A stretch of 13,093 nt of DNA from UBA2428 sp002343545 (GTDB taxonomy: Bacteria; Bdellovibrionota; UBA2428), in assembly GCA_937952285.1 (NCBI GenBank), contig CALFZE010000046.1, positions 1 to 13,093 on the forward strand, in the 5' to 3' direction. Shown one piece after another: positions 1 to 5,400 of the stretch (its first letter is position 1; each line of letters starts with the position of its first letter). Made by a program: the position numbers and the translations under genes. The notes beneath the pieces were generated by a model. The model saw nothing but the letters and a program-made list of their open reading frames with translations. It had not been told where the DNA came from and did not search any database.

Positions 1-246
1 CAAGGTGGCGGTGGTGGGGGTGGCGGTTACTATGGTGGTGGGGGCGGTACGTCGGCTTACGACGGCTGCGGTAGTGGCGGCGGTGGTAGCAACTACGCCG
101 ATGTGACCCTGCAAGTTTCTGCGAGTACTTCGCGAGCAGCCGGCACCGCGGCGGCCGGCAACGCGGATCCGAACTACGTTTCCGGCCACGGTGTCGGCGG
201 TGTTGAGAGTGCCGGAGGCGGCGGACTTGTTGTGATTACCTGGTAA
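1..246 (+). CDS. C-terminal fragment of a glycine-rich surface protein
   Basis: The reading frame is open from the first base and ends at TAA (244-246), giving the last 81 residues of a protein whose start lies outside the window. It begins with a dense glycine run containing a YYGGGGG-type core (roughly residues 9-15), a second Gly cluster (about 22-29) with a Cys, and then a hydrophilic stretch. It ends in a short beta-strand-like tail (G-G-G-L-V-V-I-T-W). Gly-rich blocks followed by a terminal 'G-x-V-V-I-x-W' strand resemble the glycine-rich domain of ALK/LTK-type receptors (Pfam ALK_LTK_GRD), which also occurs in bacterial surface proteins; that assignment is from memory of the pattern. 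Codons favour GGT, GTT, TCT and ACT much more than the neighbours, which may reflect the Gly repeats or foreign origin. The gene converges on the next one with a 16-nt gap and no visible terminator. The function is unknown and it is probably extracellular. Confidence 0.75.
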   Translation, partial: QGGGGGGGGYYGGGGGTSAYDGCGSGGGGSNYADVTLQVSASTSRAAGTAAAGNADPNYVSGHGVGGVESAGGGGLVVITW

Positions 247-262
247 GTCGCGCGGAAATCAT

Positions 263-1474
263 TCAGAGCTTGAGCGCGCGCAGCACGGCGGGCTTCGCCT
301 TCGCGGCTTCCGCGACGGGGCGCACGCCGAGCAAACGGCAGAGCAACGCGTAAACCTCGGCGTTCGCGAAGGGCGCGAGCTTCACGCCGGGCTTGATCTG
401 CGGCCCGCGCGCCAGGAAGACGGCGCGCATCGATTCCAATTCATTGTCGTAGCCGTGCGTACCGCCTTTGGGCAGCGAGTTCGCGCGCGTCGTGACGTAG
501 GCCGATTCCTTGGCGACGACGAGCAAATCCGGGATGCGGTCGCTCGCGCGGTATTGGTAGCGCGCCGGGATCGCGGACTTCAGGTAGACGTCGAGGTAAG
601 GGCTCAACGCGCGGAGGCGCGTTTGGAGCGCGGCGAGCTTGGTCGGGTCCTTCGAGAAGGCGCCGAACTGCGCGCCGCCGCCGATCGTCTCGACGTCGGG
701 AAACTCCTTGAGCACGTCGCCCACGTAGACGACGCGGGCCGGATCGATCGGCGCCATGCCGTGGTCCGAGACGACGACGAGATCCACGGCGTCGTAGATC
801 CCGCGTGACTTGAGTCCCGCGACGAGCTTGGCGAGCGCGGCGTCGACGTTCGCGACGGCCGTCTTATTTTCGGGGGATGCGGGGCCGTAGCGGTGGCCGG
901 CGTTGTCGACCTCTTCGAAGTAAAGGGTCAGGAAGTGCGGCCGCTGCTCGACGGGCAAATCAAGCCAGGCGAGGACTTGGGCGACACGGGCGTCGTTCGG
1001 CATCGAGCCGTCGTACGCCACGGAGTAAGTCGGGCGCACGCCACGAATGACGACCTCCGAGCCGGGCCAGAACATCGTGCCCGAACGCCGGCCCTGCTTC
1101 TGCGCGGTCACCCAGAGCGGCTCGCCGATCCACCAGCGGGGGTCGTTCGCGACCTCGCGGTCGCCCAGCGAGAAGCGACGCGCGATCTTGGGATCGCGCA
1201 TCTCGTTCGCGACGATGCCGTGCTTTTCGGGGGCCAGCCCCGTCACGAGCGTGTAGTGGTTCGGGAAGGTGAGGCTCGGGTAGGCCGGCACCATGCCTTT
1301 TTCGGCGTGGCTGCCCTCGGCCGCGAGCGCGAGGAGCGTCGGCGCGTGCTGCGCGGTGAGCGCGCTCGGATGGAGCCCGTCGATCGAGATCAAGAGAACC
1401 CGCGGCTCCGCCCCGAGGGCGACGAACGCGAAGAGGGCGACGACGAAGAGTCCGAACGCGCGAAAGTTCTTCAT
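263..1474 (-). CDS. Secreted alkaline-phosphatase-superfamily phosphodiesterase (NPP-like)
   Basis: This 403-residue enzyme has a Sec signal peptide: N-terminal K3/R5, a hydrophobic core at 7-20, and a likely cleavage near A22. The fold is that of nucleotide pyrophosphatase/phosphodiesterases (type I phosphodiesterase, alkaline phosphatase superfamily). All expected two-zinc ligands are visible: D32 (ISIDG), catalytic T69 (PSLTFPNH), D190 and H194 (EEVDNAGH), D237-H238 (VSDHGM) and H340 (GTHGYDN). By family, it hydrolyses phosphodiester or pyrophosphate bonds (nucleotides, dinucleotides, or lipid headgroups) in the periplasm or outside the cell; the substrate cannot be read from the sequence. 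It lies 13 nt behind the GH3-like gene on the same strand, so co-transcription is possible. However, TAGCCT sits exactly 6 nt before the ATG and no Shine-Dalgarno is present, so it may have its own leaderless promoter. Length is normal for bacterial NPPs. Confidence 0.93.
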   Translation of the reverse strand: MKNFRAFGLFVVALFAFVALGAEPRVLLISIDGLHPSALTAQHAPTLLALAAEGSHAEKGMVPAYPSLTFPNHYTLVTGLAPEKHGIVANEMRDPKIARRFSLGDREVANDPRWWIGEPLWVTAQKQGRRSGTMFWPGSEVVIRGVRPTYSVAYDGSMPNDARVAQVLAWLDLPVEQRPHFLTLYFEEVDNAGHRYGPASPENKTAVANVDAALAKLVAGLKSRGIYDAVDLVVVSDHGMAPIDPARVVYVGDVLKEFPDVETIGGGAQFGAFSKDPTKLAALQTRLRALSPYLDVYLKSAIPARYQYRASDRIPDLLVVAKESAYVTTRANSLPKGGTHGYDNELESMRAVFLARGPQIKPGVKLAPFANAEVYALLCRLLGVRPVAEAAKAKPAVLRALKL

Positions 1475-1480
1475 GCCCGA

Positions 1481-1486
1481 AGGCTA
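1481..1486 (-). promoter_or_regulatory. Candidate -10 (TAGCCT) for leaderless start of the phosphodiesterase gene
   Basis: On the minus strand TAGCCT is followed by 6 nt and then the ATG at 1474. A TCGACG hexamer (4/6 to TTGACA) lies 18 nt upstream, inside the end of the GH3-like gene. There is no SD. The position matches four other genes in the window, which is the main support. Confidence 0.4.
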
Positions 1487-1487
1487 G

Positions 1488-3011
1488 TCACAGAGCCGGC
1501 GGGGCGTCGAGGGCATATTCCTTCCGGAAGGAGGCCGGGTCCGAAAAGAGCTGACGCCCCTTGAATTGGCCGCGGTGGAAGTTCCGGGTGCGGTAGGCTC
1601 GGAAAAACTCGGCTTCGACCCAGTCCAAAGTCGGTTCCAGGTAAAAGCCTTCTTTTCGCAGCACCCCGTAATAGTCCACGATGCGGCAAAGGATCGCGTC
1701 CAGGCGCGCGATGAGCTCGGCGTCGTTTTGGCCGTCCGTCGCTTCCGAGCGCGGCAGGACGATGTGCAAGCGGCGCGGGTCGCTTTCGGCCCACACCGCG
1801 AAGTCGAGGACGCGTCGTCCCGTCTCGAGCTCGAAGTCCCGGAACGCGGCTTCGAAGTTGCCGTAGGAGAGCTGCTCGCCCGCGAGCGAGATCTCGTCGC
1901 GCACGCGCCCGCCGAACTCGAAGCGGTAGGGGCGCAGCTCGCGAAAGACGATGAGGTCCCCGAGCGAAAAATTCACGAGTCCGCCCGGGGTCGTGATGAG
2001 CAGTTCGTAGGGCACGCCGACCTGGACTTCGTGGATCTGCAGGACGCGCCCGCCGCGGGGTTCGCGGAACTGGTAGAAGTTATCGAGCAGATCGAGCGTG
2101 AGCGAAGATCCCGAGGCGTCCCAGCTCACGGCGTATTGCCCTTCCGTCGAAGAAAAAACGTCGAGGTAATGCAGCTCGCGTCCGAAACGCGCGCCCTCGC
2201 CCGCCCACTGCTCGGCAAGCTTGCGCTTGAAGGAGTCTCCCGTCTTCACCGCGCCCGTCACAATCAAGAAAACGTTCGGCCAAAGCTCGCGCAGCGTCCG
2301 CTTGCCGCTGCGCTTGAGCACGTGCGCCGTGAAGTCCTCGACGTAACGGGGGAATCCCATGATCGCGCAGATGTCGAGATCCTTGGTCTCGAGGTAAAGG
2401 GCTTCCATCTTGGCCTCCCAGTCCTCCATCTCGCGGACGGCCTGGGTCGGGTAGCGGCGGGAATTCGCCTTGGCCCGCGAAAGGAGTTCCATCACGGCCG
2501 AACCGTAGCCCACGGGCAGACCGCCCGGCGCCGTCTCTTTGGGCGTGACCGACGTCATCGCGATGTAGGGCCGACCGAAAAAGCGCGTCCATTGCTCGGG
2601 AGAGCCCTTCACGATCGCGGCCAGGCTTCGCACGAGGGAGCGGTTATAGGCGCGGAAGGCATCGCGGTTGACGGGGACGAAGCGCGAGCGTCCCGTGGAA
2701 CCCGAAGTCTCGATGAAGGCGAGCGGCGCCGAACGCCCGAAGATGCCGCGGCTCTCGCTGCCGAGCTTGCGCGCGCGCTCGAAGAAAGGCGCGAGGGACT
2801 GCGGGGTCGACGGGGGCAAGTCGTACATGTCGTCGGGATTGCGGACGCGATCAAAGCCGCAGGCGCGTCCCACCTCGCTTTGCGCGTTCATCGCGAGCAG
2901 TCGCCGCAGGGCGCGGCTCTGGGCGGCCTGCGGGTTCCGTTGGGATTCCTCGAAACGGCGAGCGACGCGATCGGCGAGGACCTTGATCCAGAATTCCTTC
3001 AAACGACCCAT
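1488..3011 (-). CDS. GH3-family acyl-acid-amido synthetase-like protein
   Basis: This 507-residue cytoplasmic protein belongs to the GH3 (auxin-responsive promoter) family of the ANL-type adenylating enzymes. Plant members activate a carboxylic acid with ATP to an acyl-adenylate and transfer it to an amino acid. Visible landmarks are a P-loop-like ATP motif E-T-S-G-S-T-G-R-S-R (101-110), the second motif F-S-S-T-E-G (286-291), the L-G-D motif (350-352), the hinge G-R-V-R-D (368-372) followed by L-A-G-E-Q-L-S (376-382), and the C-terminal G-Q-F-K-G-R (481-486). These correspond in order to GH3 motifs 1-3 and the C-terminal subdomain, and the length is typical of bacterial members. Bacterial GH3 substrates are largely unknown, so the acid and amine are not assigned. 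The NPP-like gene follows after 13 nt, and a large lipoprotein gene ends 116 nt upstream. The start at 3011 is the first ATG in frame and sits just below a TTGAGT-17-TATTTC promoter-like pair. Confidence 0.9.
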   Translation of the reverse strand: MGRLKEFWIKVLADRVARRFEESQRNPQAAQSRALRRLLAMNAQSEVGRACGFDRVRNPDDMYDLPPSTPQSLAPFFERARKLGSESRGIFGRSAPLAFIETSGSTGRSRFVPVNRDAFRAYNRSLVRSLAAIVKGSPEQWTRFFGRPYIAMTSVTPKETAPGGLPVGYGSAVMELLSRAKANSRRYPTQAVREMEDWEAKMEALYLETKDLDICAIMGFPRYVEDFTAHVLKRSGKRTLRELWPNVFLIVTGAVKTGDSFKRKLAEQWAGEGARFGRELHYLDVFSSTEGQYAVSWDASGSSLTLDLLDNFYQFREPRGGRVLQIHEVQVGVPYELLITTPGGLVNFSLGDLIVFRELRPYRFEFGGRVRDEISLAGEQLSYGNFEAAFRDFELETGRRVLDFAVWAESDPRRLHIVLPRSEATDGQNDAELIARLDAILCRIVDYYGVLRKEGFYLEPTLDWVEAEFFRAYRTRNFHRGQFKGRQLFSDPASFRKEYALDAPPAL

Positions 3012-3019
3012 GTCCGTTT

Positions 3020-3048
3020 GAAATAGCGGGAGAACGGGACCTACTCAA
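3020..3048 (-). promoter_or_regulatory. Candidate sigma-70 promoter of the GH3-like gene
   Basis: On the minus strand TTGAGT (3043-3048) and TATTTC (3020-3025) are separated by exactly 17 nt. The -10 ends 8 nt before the ATG at 3011, so the transcript would start at or within a few bases of the start codon. The hexamers are only 4/6 and 3/6 matches, so support comes from spacing and position. Confidence 0.4.
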
Positions 3049-3081
3049 CGGGGGAAGACGGGGATTGTGCCTTCCCCTGTT

Positions 3082-3096
3082 TTCCACGTCGTGGAA
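3082..3096. promoter_or_regulatory. Perfect 15-nt palindrome (TTCCACG-T-CGTGGAA), possible operator
   Basis: Two 7-nt arms are exact reverse complements around one central base, in the 116-nt spacer between the lipoprotein gene end and the GH3-like gene. It lies 34 nt beyond the candidate -35 of the GH3 promoter, a place suited to a dimeric activator. No T-run follows on either strand, so a rho-independent terminator is unlikely. Other than this and a weak ggggaag/cttcccc inverted pair (3051-3057/3071-3077), I see nothing in the spacer. Confidence 0.3.
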
Positions 3097-3127
3097 CGCG
3101 GGCGCCGGCGTCACGGCTTCGCTTATC

Positions 3128-5284
3128 CTAGGGTTGGTCGCATTGAAGGGCGACGGAAGCCAGATTCGAGTAGTCCGTTCCGCCCGCGCGGGCATTGAAG
3201 ACCTGATAGAAAAGAAGCGTCTCGTCGCCCGAGGCCATTTGTCCGGGCCCCCAGTTGACGGTCGCGGTGCAAACTCCGGCCGCGCAGACGCACGCGCTCG
3301 TGAGGTGCGTGTCGGCCGTCCAGACGCCGGCTTCGTGCGCCGTCGGATTCTGCATTCCGTAAATATGGCACCCGGTCGCGTTGCCCACGTAGGGGAGCAC
3401 GACGTTTTCCCAGCAACGATACTCCTCGCCGTCGTAGTACTCGGTCAGCATGACGGGGGTCGCCCGTCCGCTCGCCGTCGGCGCCGTGAAAGGCGCGACC
3501 GCCGGCGAGAAGGCGTAGTGCGTGTCCTCGAAGCGGTTCGCGAAAGGAGTCGACGTGCAGACACTCCGGTCCCGGTTGCAGACCGGCGAGTTCTCCGAAT
3601 CTCCGCGGTACGGCGAGGGTTGGATGGACCAGCGGACGCGGAAGCTCGTTTCGTCGGGGTGCCATTGCAGGGATCCGTTGATCTTGAAACCCGACTCGCT
3701 GGAAGTCGCGGGAAAGGGTTCATTCCGAATTTCGGCCATTGTCGTCGTCGTCGAAAAGCCCCCGCCGGTGGGTGTGAGCGCATGTCGAGCGACCACGTGC
3801 TCGCCGTTCGGCGGGGTCGAGGCATCGCCGCCTTGGGTCTGGGTGTAGGAGACCCACCTTAGCAGGTCGGCGCTCACGAGAACCCCCATGCCGGCCCGCT
3901 CGTACCAGTCGGAGTTATTCGAGTTCGCGTCGAAGGCCGTGACGTCGACCCCGACATTCCGCACGCGATCGTACACGCGCCAAGCCGTTTGGATGTTGTA
4001 GCTAACGTCGTCGAGCACGACGAAGTTATCGGTGCTTTCCGATATCCGACCGTCGCCTTGAACATCGCGCCAATAGGTGCAGCCGGATTCGCCGACGTCC
4101 AGGCACTCTTCGGCGATCCACTCCATGAAGCCGTCGCCGTCGGTATCGGTCCACCCCGAAGTCGTCCCGTAGGACTCCGACATCGAGGTGGCGGCGTGGT
4201 AGCCGACCCTCGTTCCCGTATCGTCGACCCGAAAGTAGTTCGATCCGCCCGAAGCGATCGGAAAGAGTCCGAACGCGGGACGGATCGGCAGGCGGAAGGT
4301 CACGGCGAGCAGCTTGTCCCGCAAGAATACGACGCCTTGGGGCGTCGGGCTCCCGATCACGAGGCTGTGCGGCAAGGCGTGTCGCGTCTGGCGCGAAGTG
4401 AAGACGAGAAAGCGCCCGTTCGGGCTCGTGAAGTTTCCGTAGTCGTGTTCGGATTCGTAGGCCGTCCCGTCGTTCAGGACTTCCGTCGTGCAGGCGATCC
4501 CGGTGCAGCCCGAGTTCTTCGCGATCGTCGTCGAGTCGAGGGGATTCGCGTCGTCGTCCTGGTAGGCCACCGAGAGAGTCGCGTTTCCGTCGAGGATCTT
4601 CCAGGCGTCGTGGAAGCGCAGGGCGAAGGCACCGTCCGTGCAGGGCGCCGAGGCCGTGACCGAAGACTCCACGTTCGGATCCGAGCTCGCGTGCTCGAGC
4701 GTCGCGACGACGCCGACGCCCTCGGCGTCGCAGGTGCCCAGGAGGTCGTAGGCGAAGCGACTCGTGACCGAGATATCGGTGGGCGCGGCCATGCGAAGGT
4801 CGCGGACGCCGTCCACGTCGAAGTCGACGACGGCGAGGCTGGGATCCACGCCGTCGCCGCCGCTCAGCCGGTAGCGGAAGGAAGCCGCGCCTTCGAAGTC
4901 GGGAAGCGGCGTCACGCCGACCCGGCAGACGCCCGCGCCGTCGCAGGCGCAGGCGGTCGAGACGCTAAGCCCCACCAGGCTATCCAGCCCGCAAGCGATC
5001 GCGCGCGCGTCTCCCATGTTCGGAAGCGTCACGAGACGCTCGCCCGAATCCTCGGGCACGGAAGAAAGGCTCAGCGGCGAAGCGACGAGCGAGCCGCTCG
5101 GCCTCGGATTGGAGTCGTCCGGCGCTTCACCCGCGGCGTCGCCGCCGTCCCGATCCGAACGTCCGGGATCCGTCGTTCCGGTCGATGGAACGGGCTTCGG
5201 CGAAAGGGTGAAGAACGAGGCGTTGCAACCCGCGAGGAGTCCCAAAGAAGACGCGAAGATAAAGCTGGGAACGCGGGGGAACAT
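3128..5284 (-). CDS. Large multidomain surface lipoprotein with Ig-like ends
   Basis: This 718-residue lipoprotein precursor has a signal peptide ending in a textbook lipobox L-A-G-C, with lipidated C20 and N21 at +2. A polar linker rich in D, G, P and S follows (28-68). Residues about 68-160 look like a cadherin/tandem-95 Ig-like domain (a P-E-D-S start, 'F-E-G-A-A-S-F-R-Y' and an F-D-V-D-G-V end) with C112, C114 and C120. A second beta-rich module spans about 165-265. The middle (about 280-550) has propeller-like strands (S-P-N-G-R-F-L-V-F-T-S, 287-297) and acidic calcium-loop-like motifs (D-T-D-G-D-G at 380-385; Q-G-D-G-R-I at 409-414). The C-terminus (about 610-715) repeats the first domain's Cys pattern with C665, C667 and C672. 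No catalytic motif is recognised. By architecture it is probably an outer-membrane or surface-exposed binding or adhesion protein, but this is inference. It is divergent from another large lipoprotein. The start has TAAACT exactly 6 nt before the ATG and no SD. Confidence 0.85.
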   Translation of the reverse strand: MFPRVPSFIFASSLGLLAGCNASFFTLSPKPVPSTGTTDPGRSDRDGGDAAGEAPDDSNPRPSGSLVASPLSLSSVPEDSGERLVTLPNMGDARAIACGLDSLVGLSVSTACACDGAGVCRVGVTPLPDFEGAASFRYRLSGGDGVDPSLAVVDFDVDGVRDLRMAAPTDISVTSRFAYDLLGTCDAEGVGVVATLEHASSDPNVESSVTASAPCTDGAFALRFHDAWKILDGNATLSVAYQDDDANPLDSTTIAKNSGCTGIACTTEVLNDGTAYESEHDYGNFTSPNGRFLVFTSRQTRHALPHSLVIGSPTPQGVVFLRDKLLAVTFRLPIRPAFGLFPIASGGSNYFRVDDTGTRVGYHAATSMSESYGTTSGWTDTDGDGFMEWIAEECLDVGESGCTYWRDVQGDGRISESTDNFVVLDDVSYNIQTAWRVYDRVRNVGVDVTAFDANSNNSDWYERAGMGVLVSADLLRWVSYTQTQGGDASTPPNGEHVVARHALTPTGGGFSTTTTMAEIRNEPFPATSSESGFKINGSLQWHPDETSFRVRWSIQPSPYRGDSENSPVCNRDRSVCTSTPFANRFEDTHYAFSPAVAPFTAPTASGRATPVMLTEYYDGEEYRCWENVVLPYVGNATGCHIYGMQNPTAHEAGVWTADTHLTSACVCAAGVCTATVNWGPGQMASGDETLLFYQVFNARAGGTDYSNLASVALQCDQP

Positions 5285-5290
5285 GTCTTT

Positions 5291-5296
5291 AGTTTA
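5291..5296 (-). promoter_or_regulatory. Candidate -10 (TAAACT) for leaderless start of the 718-aa lipoprotein gene
   Basis: On the minus strand TAAACT is followed by 6 nt and the ATG at 5284. It is a 4/6 match to TATAAT. No convincing -35 is seen at 16-18 nt. Support comes from the shared position across genes of this window. Confidence 0.4.
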
Positions 5297-5300
5297 GACG

Positions 5301-5390
5301 CCGGTTAAGCGAGCTTGGATGAAGATCCCGTTAAGGACGGAGCCTTCCGCGTTCATCGAGAATTAACCTGCGGAGATTCAAGACCCGTTA
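5301..5390 (+). promoter_or_regulatory. Shared divergent lipoprotein control region with GTTA boxes
   Basis: The 116-nt spacer between the two divergent lipoprotein genes carries three near-identical boxes on the plus strand: CCGGTTA (5301-5307), CCCGTTA (5327-5333) and CCCGTTA (5384-5390). An inverted GGTTAA/TTAACC pair is also present (5303-5308 and 5363-5368). The last box overlaps the candidate -10 of the 5401 gene. This could be a regulator-binding arrangement controlling both genes, or chance in an AT-richer spacer. Confidence 0.22.
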
Positions 5391-5394
5391 TCCT
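5389..5394 (+). promoter_or_regulatory. Candidate -10 (TATCCT) for leaderless start of the propeller lipoprotein gene
   Basis: TATCCT is followed by gaaaag and the ATG at 5401. It is a 4/6 match to TATAAT. TTAACC lies 20 nt upstream, which is too far for a normal -35. The only SD-like GGAG is 25 nt from the ATG, too distant to act. Confidence 0.4.
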
Positions 5395-5400
5395 GAAAAG

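Noticed and set aside
1566..3026. A 486-codon plus-strand frame opposite the GH3-like gene
   Set aside because: Mirror frame of a recognisable enzyme; no motif and no promoter-like start.
3051..3077. ggggaag/cttcccc inverted pair as a terminator of the lipoprotein gene
   Set aside because: Seven-bp stem with a 13-nt loop but no T-run on the minus strand.
3989..5308. A 439-codon plus-strand frame opposite the 718-aa lipoprotein gene
   Set aside because: Arg/Val/Gly-rich translation without leader or motif; the minus strand has a perfect lipobox and domain structure.
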